Shown here: positions 1-11,202 of the stretch, piece after piece
How positions within the stretch are numbered: position 1 is the stretch's first letter
Layout: every line of letters starts with the position of its first letter
Assembly: GCA_020740775.1 (NCBI GenBank)
Contig: JAHEWK010000008.1
Coordinates: 186,001 to 250,000 of the forward strand
DNA: 64,000 nucleotides
From: Ilyonectria destructans
Taxonomy: Eukaryota > Ascomycota > Sordariomycetes > Hypocreales > Nectriaceae
Direction: 5' to 3'
The notes under the pieces: model-generated
Database searches by the model: none
What the model saw: the letters and a program-made list of their open reading frames with translations, nothing else
What the model was told of the DNA's origin: nothing
Program-made: the position numbers and the translations under genes

Positions 1-1624
1 TGAACCGGCTCCTCGTCTGCATTGTCCGCGTCAAGCGCGAGTTGTCTCCTGACACACTCCTCGAGCTTCTCGATGTCACTGCGAACGGAACGGAGGAATG
101 CCGTGAGAGAATGTGGATCAAAGGCTAGGATAGTGACATCGAGCGAGATCTCTTTGCCCGTCCCTATTCCGCAGTCAGTTAATTGTTGCACGGCATTGTT
201 ACATGGACAACTGGTACGAGTGCTTACAAGTCTGCCCTCCCAGATGCTCTCGAAGCTCCGAAATGGGCAATCGCTCCATCAGGGTCTCAAATATGAGATC
301 TCTGAGTTCCGTGTCTTCGCCATTATACAGCGCCAGAACTGGAAACTTCTCTTCGTCTACTTCTGCACTTGAAGCTGGACCTAGCGCAAGAATAAGGGGC
401 TTATGCTCGCCCATTGTTGTATTTGGGCCTGTTCCAGATGCGTGATCCGGGTGAACGTGGAGGTTGGTGGCAAGATCAGGGAACTCCTTGAGCAAATACT
501 TTGCCGCTTCAACCTGACCGATGTACACCACGTAGTGAATCAAACTGCAGTTTAGACTACCCAGAAACATACTTCCGATACTAAGGAGAGATTCGAAAAC
601 CTCGAAATTGAAGCATTTGGCCGCCAGTTGCAGGATGTCTTGCTGGAGGACATCTGTCCGGTACTCTTTCTCTTCTCCAGCAGGCCTGATAGTGAGTAAC
701 TCGCGCATGATTGCGACATTATTACCGCTGTTGCTCGTGATGGCCTTTCTCAGAAGTTTTCGTATCTCTCCTGGGCTAGTGTTGCCAAGCAACTCCAGCA
801 TGCCGCTGACGGCTGGTATTTTGCTCTTGGTGATGGCGTATGCAAGGGGAGAATGACCCTCCTTATCCACGCTTGTCAGCAGGCTTCTAACCGTCGTGCA
901 ACCTGGATCGTGTGGGTAGTGTCCGCCACAGCAGCCATCCATGACGGATAGGCAGATCATGATAGCTCTTTGAGCTCCGTTGATGGCGGCGATGTGAAAT
1001 AGTGTCTGCTTCATGTGGTCTTTGTCGCGACAGAGTCCGTTGGTGTTCTCAATGACGTGCGTGAGTATGCGGCAGTGGTTAATTTGCTGGTCATAGTCTT
1101 GCTTCTCGAGAGGACCTTGACTCATCTCATCCTTCCCCATTTTCTTGATCAGCTCCTCGGCGAGGTTTCTTGGGGCCTTAGGGTCTGGTGATAAAGCCTC
1201 TAGCAGTAGATCCAGCCATTGCTGTTGTGTCTGGTGGGAGGGACTGCGCGGTGGCGTTGGAAGCACCGTTTCTTCTTCGTCTTGGTCGTCTTGGTCGTCT
1301 TCTTTGTCACCCGGGCCGTCATCCGGTTCTTCAGGCTGGTATCGGGTGACAATGGCCTCGGCCAGCTTGAGTCGGTCTTCGTTGTTGATGAACTTTGGTG
1401 TTGCCCTGAACTCTATCTGCTTCCCATTTTCGATGAATCCAAGGAGTGTGTCTGTATCTGTGTATGGGGCTGGCTTCTTGTTCCGCTTCTGTGTCCTTTC
1501 GGTCCCCGTGGCTTGATCAGAATGCCTGCCAGCATTTCTGCAGACGGCTATCAGGGAGGTCTCGACTGCATTGAGAACATGGCACATACGTACCCTCAAT
1601 CATTGGAGCCTTTGGAGGTGCCAT
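1..1624 (-). CDS. Ankyrin-repeat-like protein, 3' part off the left edge
   Basis: I read exons at 1590-1624, 228-1537 and <1-163, with introns 1538-1589 (GTATGT...CTGCAG) and 164-227 (GTAAGC...CTGAC...AATAG). The start at 1624 sits in a CACCATGGC context. The encoded part is about 502 residues and continues beyond the window. Residues about 60-110 hold a very acidic linker. The rest has ankyrin-like helix pairs, for example an 'LFHIAAINGAQRAIMICL' unit, an 'SPLAYAITKSKI' unit and a 'SLIHYVVYIGQVEAAKYLL' unit, but the repeats are degenerate. The first intron has a second possible acceptor 13 nt downstream in a different frame context, so the N-terminus is less certain than the body. No enzymatic domain is visible. 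Such proteins are usually protein-interaction scaffolds; the specific role is unknown. It lies near an NLR-like gene that also carries ankyrin repeats. Confidence 0.7.
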
Positions 1625-1903
1625 GGTGAGTTTCGGCTTTGATTCAAATATACTGACGAAACTTGGTGATTCAAGATTGTTATCTCTGGGCGCTGGTAAT
1701 TTAGCTAGGCCGAAGGTGGAACGCGGGCTGCAGTCGGAAGCAATCGAAGGACGGAAGACGACGGGTAAAACGCCCGGGCGGAGCCATAACGCCTGGGGCT
1801 CGGACGTCGCGATAAATAGCCTAGCGTTCGTTGACACCTCAAATGGTCGTGTTCTCTCTTCCCTCAATGGGACGGAGATCACCACGTCAGCCCCAAATCC
1901 ACC

Positions 1904-2326
1904 ATGGCTACCGCAACAATGACTGCGGCTCCGGCCACCGAAAGCTACAAGCTAGAGCTGTTGTCACCTTATGGCCCTGTGTTTCGAGATGTGCTCAAAA
2001 CTACACCTCGAGACTGCGACTCCTCGGAAGACGAGAGACGGAAGAAGGCCAACTCGAGCATCCCGGGAGCAAGGAACACCCTTTGGCAACCCACCCTCGG
2101 CCACCGATGGTTGAGCCTCAGTGGACAAATAGACAGTCCTGGTCGCCTTCGAATCCTTTTCGACCATGTACCGGTACTTCAACGGTTCACACTCGCGGAG
2201 CCTCGAGCCGAAATTCAGGGGTTGAGCAGCCTATCGGAACTAGCTCAAATCACATATTGTCTGCAGTGTGACCATCCACCATCAGCACGTCGCCGAGGTG
2301 AGGGATGGCTGAAGGCTGAAGGCTGA
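1904..2326 (+). CDS. Doubtful small protein, 140 aa
   Basis: An ATG in a good context (CCACCATGGC) opens a 140-codon frame starting MATATMTAAPATESYKLELL. It lies 279 bp from the start of the divergent ankyrin gene. I recognise no domain. The C-terminal third, with a tail rich in Arg and Gly, does not look like folded protein, so either a downstream intron is missed or this is a relic or chance frame. The next clear gene converges on it from the right, ending at 2524. Confidence 0.3.
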   Translation: MATATMTAAPATESYKLELLSPYGPVFRDVLKTTPRDCDSSEDERRKKANSSIPGARNTLWQPTLGHRWLSLSGQIDSPGRLRILFDHVPVLQRFTLAEPRAEIQGLSSLSELAQITYCLQCDHPPSARRRGEGWLKAEG

Positions 2327-2523
2327 AGGCAAGGGGGGGTGCATAGTGCAAATCCTGGCCATTCTGGGATGTCTTCATGGGGGGTCCCTCCGCATAAGAT
2401 GTGTCAATACAGAGAAGAAAATGAGTCGTGTACTTATATGCCACTTATATGAGAGTATTTAGGGCGACACAATACACCCTGCCGACTGAGCTGAACATGC
2501 AGGCCGACCACAGCCTGTCTCCA

Positions 2524-3782
2524 TCACAAGTCCACTCCCCAGACGCGGGCATACTTCTTATCAATTCCAGTTTCGGTTTGAAGGTCGACGAGCTGTTTAC
2601 GGTCGACCCCGGTCAGCCACTTTGGTATGGTCGGGTCTGGCAGCGTAGGGTCGAAGTTGATGGGGTGAATGATCTTGTCCTCCTCGGCGTCCAAGTCACG
2701 CTCGCTCCAAAGGTTGTGCCACATCACAGCCCCCGGATATCGCCACCCTGTGTCAAACTCGGTGATTGCGACTTGGCCTTGGAATGGGGAGTCGTTCTCT
2801 CTTTTCAGTAGCACCGCGATGCGAAAGCCTGGGACAACGCCCTCGACACCCTTGCTGTTCTCCGTGTAGATCCACCACACCTTCACATACCGATGGTCGG
2901 TAGGGGAGGCATGTCGTACCCCCGATTTGGCCTCGGCGAAATACTGCCTCTCGTACTCCTGGCTGCTGACCTGGTGCAGTGCGATGCCTGGCTTCACTAC
3001 AGCACCGCCTTCCAGGGTGCCTTTAACTCCATGTTCCCTCTTGCGAAGAACAGGAATCTTGTGGAAACGTTCGATGATATTGGGGCCTCGCGACATGATG
3101 GTTGGGTTTGCGTAAGGGAGCTTTCCACCTTGATTGTCGACGTTTCGAAAGTCGATTTCCAGCTTAATCTTCCTCGCCCTGAACTCGCGCATGCTCTGTA
3201 TCTCACACGTGAAGAGGAGAAAAGTCGCGGGGGTATTGTCGTTGTTCTTTTCGTCCCAGACACCATCTAAGTGCGGGTGTGGGTCAGCATCTTCGGCCGA
3301 GACGTCTCGAGAGACAAGAGAAAAGCTGACAGGTAGAAGACAGAAGAAGCACGAGTGAACTTACGGACGCAAGCCGACATGACAATGTTGGTGTAGAAAA
3401 AGGCATCCTCGTGATTCATGATGTCTTCCCTGTGGGCCTGTGTAGGGTTTTTGTTCTTGGTCTTTCCTTCGCCATCGCTTCGGGTGGTAGCCACAATCGG
3501 GATGCGCAGTTCTAAAGCCATGATGCCGATGGCGTTGAAAACGTCTATTGGAGTTGTTTTTGCGAGTGCGTAGGGGCGTTGGATAGCTATTCGTAGGTGT
3601 TTGAGAAATGTTTCTGGATATTTTGCGGGCCTCAGCTTGCTAGATATGGTCGAAATCCAAGATGCTGGAGATAGCGAGGAAGAGTTGGCAGAGCCTCGCG
3701 GATGCTTACCTTTCCCCTCAATCAGCATGACAGGGATTGGAGGAGAGCGGGATTGGAAGAGGCAGCGAGGGGTGCAAGCCAT
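2524..3782 (-). CDS. Unrecognised 386-aa protein, divergent partner of the NLR gene
   Basis: Two exons, 3365-3782 and 2524-3266, joined by an intron at 3267-3364 (GTAAGT ... GATGCTGAC ... CACTTAG); the sum is 387 codons including the stop. The start at 3782 is the first ATG of the open frame; everything upstream in frame begins with non-ATG codons. I do not recognise a named domain. The C-terminal two thirds alternate short beta-like stretches (HRYVKVWWIYTEN, GFRIAVLLKREN, GQVAITEFDTGWRY), suggesting a beta-rich fold. No signal peptide or clear membrane segment is present. The start codon is only 250 bp from the divergent NLR-like gene, so the two probably share a promoter region. Function is unknown; a link to the NLR is inferred from position only. 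Confidence 0.7.
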
Positions 3783-4032
3783 GTTTCTATGTACCTCTAC
3801 TCCGTACAAGAGCTCTGATCTCAGGCCGAGTGGCTTCCTCTTCACTCCAATCCGATGGCTTACCCACCGTTGCACACCATTGCATACGCGTGAGACGAGT
3901 CGAGCATGGGTGTTCTTGCTTGACACACCAAAGAGCAGAGCTCAACCGTGACCATTGAGGAACAATCTTCATTCTAGACTGTTTGTTATCAACAGCCAAA
4001 TCTCTACCTGGGCCATCGCATTCCTTGATATC

Positions 4033-7000
4033 ATGAGTTCTGCACGGTTTTCAGATCCTGAAGATCGCCATCGACAGGGGCGAATCACTCGTACTAACAG
4101 CAGTCTGGATTTGGACCTGGATCGAGCGAGGAGTGAACTGGACCGCGCCCAGGACGCGCTGCTGAGGGACCGGGTGCGCGAGAGGCGGCACAGATTGAAC
4201 CTCGAAGACGATGACTTCGACTACCATGACTTGAGGTTCGAAATCGACGAGCTTGAAGAATTAGTTCGACGCTGGCGCCGATTAATTGAGCGAGGAGCTC
4301 AAACGGCGCGCCATATCGAAACAGATAGTCCAATGGTGAGGCTAATGCGACTTCTCTCCGATGTGCCATCCTCGGTCCCAGACTCGCGACGCGGAACAAG
4401 ATCGAGCGCTCTCCCACAGGCCGGAGGCTCTTCAGTCTCATCATCACATCACCAAAACCTAGACCTCGCTCGTTTCGAGGAGATAAAGCGGATGCTTCGG
4501 GTGGACGACGGAAGGCTCTTCCGCAGTCAGCATCTTACCACACAACGCACAGCTTCCTCAAGTCCTTCGGTTGCGGAGCGGAACAACGCTTTACTTAACG
4601 CATCGGGCCGTCCCGCCATCCGACCAAGGTCTGTGGGACTGGCTAACCCATCCGGTGGACTGGCAACACCATCAACGGAAGTGTCGCCCGTCGTTCCTAA
4701 CCAGGAGCCTTCGCCAGAAGCCAAGATGAGGAACAAACTTCTCAACTTGCTGTGGTCGCAGCCAGTTGGGCTGATTCACGGTCATCTGTCGAAATCAAGG
4801 GTAAAGGGCTCTGGCGAGTGGTTATTCGCGCTTCCTAGGTTCGAGAGCTGGCGCAAGGTAATTACTGAGTCCCCCAAGGGCATTGAGGCAGGGGAAAACT
4901 GCCTATGGTTGCAGGGGGGCATTGGCGCTGGCAAGACGATGTTGATGTGAGACACAGTCCTCTGGAACGTCGAAAGAACAAGCCCTAACCTATGGCTACA
5001 CAGGAACGCCGTCGTGAGTAGGCTGAACTCTGAGGTTCTAAACGAACCAGGACAGGAGAACATAGTCATCTACTACTACTTTGATCGCAGCGGTGGGTGC
5101 AAGCCTTACCAAGCAGTCTACAGCCTGTTACGCCAGATTTGCGATCAGAAGGACATTCCTTTACCCAAGTTTCTGGCGGAAATGGAGACTGACGGATCAG
5201 ATGTCGCCAGCAGAACTGGCGACCGCCAACCCAACGGCGGTATCCGGCTTGCGAATTTGGTTTCGGATTTTCTAAGTGTCCTGTCTCGGTTCAAGAGAGT
5301 CTACATTTGCCTTGATGGCCTGGAAGAGTGCGACGATCTGCTTGCCTTGATGGCGATACTTGGCCGAGTGTCAGCCGTCCAAGAAACGAGGCTCGTTGTG
5401 ACAGCCCGCTCGCGAATTGTCGAACAGTGTATTGCACTAGGCGTTGGCCGCAAGGAGACGGTGGGTCAACTCGAGGACCACAACAGCTCAGATATCCGAC
5501 AATACCTTGAGGAGTTTGTACAGTGTCAACAACGCATCTGTCTGTCCGATATGATAGGAAAGGAATCTCTCTCAGGGCTCCTGGACAAGATAGTTGAGAA
5601 GTCAGGGAGGAAGTATGTCACCGCTCCCTCTCCTCACCCCAGTGTCATTTTCCCGGTCCATTCTCCAGTATGAGTATATTCTAACACAGTTTTGAAACTA
5701 GCTTTCTGTCTGCGGTCGCCCAAGCTGCACAGCTTAATCGTTTGACCTCGCTCGCCAACGTAACCGACCAGCTTGAGAAACCGCCCCTTCAACTATCGGA
5801 GGTCGTCAATCTGATCCTGTCTCAATTAAACGATCAGCCGCCTCAGCGATATCGGCTTGCGCAAAAAGTTTTCTACTGGCTGTCTGTAGCTCGTCGGCCG
5901 CTGACACTGCGAGAGCTACAACAAGCTGTCGCTGTTGAGCCAGGAGCTAGGATCGACGACCCCAACAGACTGCCTCCGCCAAGTTTGATCACAGCTGTCT
6001 GTATGGGGTTCGTACACGTTAATGTCAAAAAGAACAGAGTCTTCGCAATGCCGTCAGCCTTGCCATTTTACCTCTACCAATTCATAGGCGAATTCGCAAG
6101 GCAGGCAAGGGAGTACGCGGCCATCAGCTGTTTGGCGCTTCTCCAGAGCGGCACCCTCTCTCACGGCCCCTTCACTTCACAAAGTCAATACGACGACATA
6201 AAACAGAGACTTCCATTTGCAAGTTATGTGTCCCAGAATTGGGGAATACACTTAAACGACGCTAGGGAGGACGAGTCGATGAATGAGATACTGGAAAACC
6301 CCTCGCTCCTTGAGACCCTCAGCCAGCTTCTGCACGTCAGTTCCCAGCCCACATCCGTGTCTCCACAACCGTACGATAATTACCCTACCGGCTTTGGGAG
6401 TCGCCATTTCGGAGCTTATTTTGGTCTCACGATTGCGTTTATCAAGTGGTCCACGCAGGAGGACTGGGCCGTTGCAAGAGACAGCTGGAACCGGAGCCCC
6501 TTTCACGTTTGCTTCCGCTCCCCTGGGCTCTGCGAGCGCCACGTTTTATTCGACCTGCTCGAAGGCGAGGACCTCTCTAGCCTAGTGTTTAGAGGTACAT
6601 CATCGGAATCCCAACCCGAACCAGAGGATGAAGTCTCAGAAAACCACGACCAAGACCAAGCAAAACCATTCCGCCATGAAGCTGTCAGGGGGTTGCCATG
6701 GAAATGGGGCTTGGACTACGACCACAATATCAAGGCCTTCCGGGGCAGTGTGCCAGGCAAAAATCTCAAGAAACTCTTTACCTTTAGCAGAGACGAGATT
6801 AAAGTGGCAGACAAAGACGGAAAGACGCCACTGCACCATTTCCTTGTGGACTGGTCCGAGGATACACTCATTGGCTTTATCCAGATGACCTTTGACCGCG
6901 ATGGCGCCCCTGAGCACAGGGAAGACGACGACGGCGAATCTAACGACGACAGTGACGATTCATCAGACTTGAAGAAAAGCCTAGGGGAGAGGAAATCCCT

Positions 7001-8402
7001 GCCCCTAGTAGCAGACAACTCGGGCCGAACCACGCTGGACTACGCCTGCGAACGGAACGTACTCTTTGGTACCCTCGTGTTCGAAACCGCCAAGTGGTCA
7101 CCGGAGCAAATGAACAACGGCATCGCCGTCGCGGCATCCTGTGGCTACGCGGTGCTGGTGAAATACCTGTGCGAGAAGATCGATGAGAAGCCCAACACCA
7201 AACGTGAAGAATTTGAGCTCGGCCGAGCCGTCATCGAAGCCTCGAAGCGCAGATTCACCGACATCGTCCGCCTCCTCCGCCAGATGGGAACAGACCTCGG
7301 TATTCAAGACGACAACGGCATGTCGTCGCTCCATCACGCCGCGTACGGTTGCCATACGGATACGGTGCGGTTTCTGCTCCTTGAGGGCGCGGACCCAAAC
7401 CAGCTTGACAAGGTTGGGCGCTCGCCGTTGTTTTGCGGGTGCGAGAGCGGCAGTGATACCATCGTCACACTATTACGGGAGAAGGGGGCAAGCGCCACTC
7501 GGGCAAACAGTGACGGCCAGACGCTACTTCATCTGGCGGCCTACAGAGGCAACGTCGACGTGGCACGAAGACTTCTCCGCCTGGACGGCGGTGCCGTTCA
7601 ACTAAGGACGCCGGACCCAGACGCCGCAGGGCTATCGCTACAGTCGCCTCTCCACATCGCGGCGCGAGAAGGCCACCACGCTGTTGTCAAGCTATTGGTC
7701 GAGGAGGGTTTCCTGATCGGCGCGCGCGATGGAGATGGTCGGACGCCGCTGTCATATGCATGCGAAGGCGGACACATCGAGAGCGCCCAGGTCCTCCTTA
7801 ACAAGAAGCGGTTTGCGGCTGTCAATAGCACGGATAAGGATCTACGTACTCCTCTATCCTATGCGGCAGCGGAAGGTCATGTCAATGTCGTGGCTATTTT
7901 GGTAGGCCACGGTGGTGTGGACCCCAATATAGAAGACGTCGAGGGGAAGACGGCCCTTATCCATGCCGCAGAGCGCGGCCACAATGATACGGTGGTGGTG
8001 CTCATTTTATTGGCGAGTAACAGTTACACTGTCAGGGCCACGGTCATGAGGTCCTTTGAGGAGCTGTATTCGCGGTTCTCGAGCAAGGCGACTGGGAATA
8101 TCGCCGTGGATGTGAACATGAAGGACAACCGAGGGCGGTCGGCGGTGTTCTACCTCAAACGCAATGGAGGCCAGCGGGCTTCAGACGTGGCTCGGTACAT
8201 TGTTGAGATTGGCGAAAAGCCCAAGCCCAAGACTCTTATGAATGATGGCGAGGGTATGGATGATGGTGAGGTCAGGGCTGAAGGAGGGGATGGGGATCGC
8301 AACAAACCAGCAGAAAACCCAGAGGAGCGCCCCATGAGCAATGACGACCAAGACGCTGCTCAGCAACCTGGAGTCGTCGACATGCCCACAATCCAGGCAT
8401 GA
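4033..8402 (+). CDS. NLR-like STAND protein: coiled coil, NACHT NTPase, ankyrin repeats (1407 aa)
   Basis: Exons 4033-4946, 5004-5612 and 5702-8402; introns of 57 and 89 nt; phases close to 1408 codons with stop. The N-terminus (about 20-110) is a highly charged helical segment followed by a Ser-rich linker. A P-loop GGIGAGKT at 295-302 is the Walker A, split by intron 1 just after it; the Walker B-like strand VYICLDGLEE is at 404-413 and a sensor-like 'RLVVTARSR' follows. A winged-helix-like segment with FYWLSVARRPLTLRELQQAV lies near 564-585. Ankyrin repeats fill about 1040-1280, e.g. LHHAAYGCHTDTVRFLLLEG and SPLHIAAREGHHAVVKLLVE. The last 100 residues are acidic and low complexity. This is the architecture of fungal NLRs, signal-transducing ATPases tied in other fungi to heterokaryon incompatibility and innate-type recognition. 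I see no HET, Goodbye, patatin or amyloid N-terminal effector. An earlier in-frame TTG at 3955 is not taken as the start. Confidence 0.85.
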
Positions 8403-11202
8403 TCCATCTTAAGGTAAGCTAGAAGCACTACGATATTATCTAAACTCTCCGTTGATATGCTTGGTAGCGTCGACGGAGGATTGTCCCCCGGCATCGAGGT
8501 CTCTGGATTGCGGCTCCACTGCCTAGGGAAGCCCACAGCCTGGTACCCGAACTAAACGCCCACCGTGGCAACCAGAAAGTCTAAAGCGCCGTGAATGATA
8601 GTTATGACATCCGTTGAGAAGGATGTCATACTCTGTAATGCCAATCAAAGGGAGTTGCTTCTCAGCTGTATGATGGGAATGACGAAGAGACTTCATCTAT
8701 GAATTTTGGGCGTTGAGAAGGGAAATTGATGAGAACGATGCATTTACCGCTATGGAAAATTTGGAAATTTATATTAGCCATCCATCGAAGGTTGTCCGTA
8801 CACGCAGATACTATGGAAAATGGAAGACAGTTGCAGTCAGGACAGGGCGGACGGACCCAGGGCTCCCATTGGCCGACCCAGCCTTAACACACCCAAACCG
8901 TACAGCCCTAGAAAACTATGAGTATCGGAATATTCTTCCATCTTTTTGCGGGTGCGAGTTCGCAGTGCGCCTGCGCCCACCGGCATCCGACTTAGCGTAT
9001 GAGATAGTTCCGAATTTGGATCGAGCACAGGAGTGCCAAATTATGGAAAACTTGAATGAGACAATTGTTCTACCCCAGTTTTCCGGCTTGTTCAACCTCG
9101 ACTGGCAGGTATGAAGAATCGAGACTGATGAGTTGATGATCTGGTACGCGATGGCAACTGTCTTGCAGAAGGCAGTTGTGATCTTGATTGCTGATAGTTT
9201 CGCGCACTGTATAGGATCGATGATTAGCAGACTATCCATGGACGCAACTGAGATATCATCGATAGCCGACTGTGGTTGCGTTCTGACGTCGGCAGTTTAT
9301 AACGGCAGCAATAAAAACGGAGTCTCTCGAAACGGCCGGCATTCACAGCCAGCGCCAAGGGGCTATCGGGCACTCACTGGGTAGGTACGTGGCGCATTCC
9401 CTGTAAATGCGCTAGGAGTGGAGCTGGGTACATTGTCACCATGTCTCCATCCTCTTTTTTTAGCCTTGACAATGGAATTGATTTGGCGGGTGGCCAGTTT
9501 CCCCCAGCTATTGGACGTGTCCCTTGTCGCTCTGAAACAGAGCGCGGCCCTGTCAATGTATGAGACCGCTTCTTTCTTTTTGGCGTCCCTTGCAACGCTT
9601 CTGCCCCTGGACGGAACAAGTTGAACAACTCCAAGTTGCTCGGCACCCGCGTCGCACGTACATAATTAGCGGGTGGATGTCGCCGGGTGTGATGAAGCCC
9701 GCTGACAGCTTTTGAAGCCCGGGCGCGGTGAGGCTCGTTGATTGATTGAGACAAGGGAAGTACCTCAGGTCGGGTAATGAATGATAAGCAGACGACTGCG
9801 TGCTACAGCACGGCTATGGGCTACAGTATGCATGGCGTACGCGGACAGGTTGGGTAGCGCTGAAGCGATACCCGGCCAGTTCAGTGGCTGAGCTGCTGGG
9901 CTGCTGGGCTGCTGAGGGCGCGCCGTCGCTTTCGTTCTCTCTTCTTCAATGATGACGGCCAAGGTCTTACTTCAGCCCCAGCACCAACCGGCCGCGGCAG
10001 GCCTCCGGATTTGGAACAGGGCATGAATAGTGGAGGGAGAATGTGGTGGGATAGTCACTTTGGCGGGCGACCTCAGTCGGAAACAGTTCAGTAACACATG
10101 CAATCCCGAGTATTGATTGCATTCAGTTCAGTGTAGAGGTGGGCTGTACGAAGCACCTTCCTTCCGAAAATACAGCAGCATAGGCGCTCTTCCCCATCTT
10201 GCATCTTGCCCCCTTCCTTCCTTCTTTCCTTCCCTCCATTTCATCCCATCCCCCATGTCATCCGTGCATGGGCCTGGATTGTTTCCTTTTTGACACCCAC
10301 ACACCTCGCACACGGAATTCACTAATCACCTCCTCTGCTCCATCAACGCAAACCTCGTCTCTGTGTCTCACTATTCGTGGATCGACATCGCCCCCTAAAG
10401 ACTTTAACTACCAACAAAAGAAGGCACGACGCCACAGACTCTTGTACTGACTCTCCCTCCTCCCCTCATCTCCTCCCTCAAAGTCTGGATCCTTCTTTGG
10501 CCCCCAACCACCGTGCCATCAGCAGCAACACCAAGACGAGACGAACCCCGAACACCAACGAACGAAAGGCCCGGCTGTTGCTTGCTAGGTCCCCTTCCCC
10601 TTCGTATTGGCTCCGCAAAACGTCGTCATCCACCAGCCAATCTCACCCCGACGTCCCTCCTCAGGCTCCTCCTCTACGGTCTACGCCGAACGTACGGAGT
10701 ACGAAGCACTCCGTAGTCAGTTAGTCTACTGCCCGCCTCCACGGGTCCACGATCCACTCACCCCGTTCAGCCCAACCCAGTCCAATCCAATCCAGTGCCA
10801 CGCCGCCCTCGACCCGTCCGTTCAGCCTTGTCCGTCCAAGCCAGTCAGCCAGCCAGCGGAGCGCCTAATCCCTGACAGCGCACAGTGTTTGCCCCTGCAT
10901 CTGCAGTAGCCATCACCCCAAACTTACTCCCTACGGCAGAGAGACACGCAGCAGCAACGCCAAAGACTGGCGACATTGCCTCTCGAGCTGCGCTTCCCCA
11001 TAACATCCTACGACCCACGATCCACGACAGTGACGACGACAACGACGACGAACATAGCCGACGATCACGCCCACCAGCGCCGCTCCCAAACCCAGCTCTC
11101 GGCCACTAGTGCGCCCAGCGTCCTCCCGTGCTGACCACCGCAACGACGACAGCGATTTCAACCACCCATTGACGGGGCTGGAGAGAGAGAAGGCAGGCCA
11201 TC
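8403..11202. other. 2.8 kb gene-free stretch with CT-rich leader
   Basis: No convincing gene on either strand. Frames of 60-130 codons exist but lack ATG context, splice structure or protein-like composition. A tandem CTGCTGGG run is near 9892-9915. A pyrimidine-rich tract (CTTCCTTCCTT...) spans about 10209-10238, and 10200-11200 is C-rich and CT-rich. That makes it a likely promoter plus long 5' UTR of the RhoGAP gene at 11203. Confidence 0.6.
10209..10238 (+). repeat. Polypyrimidine (CTTC) tract
   Basis: A near-perfect CCTT/CTTC repeat about 1 kb upstream of the RhoGAP start codon. CT-rich tracts are common just upstream of transcription starts in filamentous fungi, so it may mark the core promoter; this is inference. 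Confidence 0.5.

Noticed and set aside
8713..9114. A 133-codon + strand frame after the NLR gene
   Set aside because: Starts with TTG, no domain, no good start context; could be a relic but not supported.
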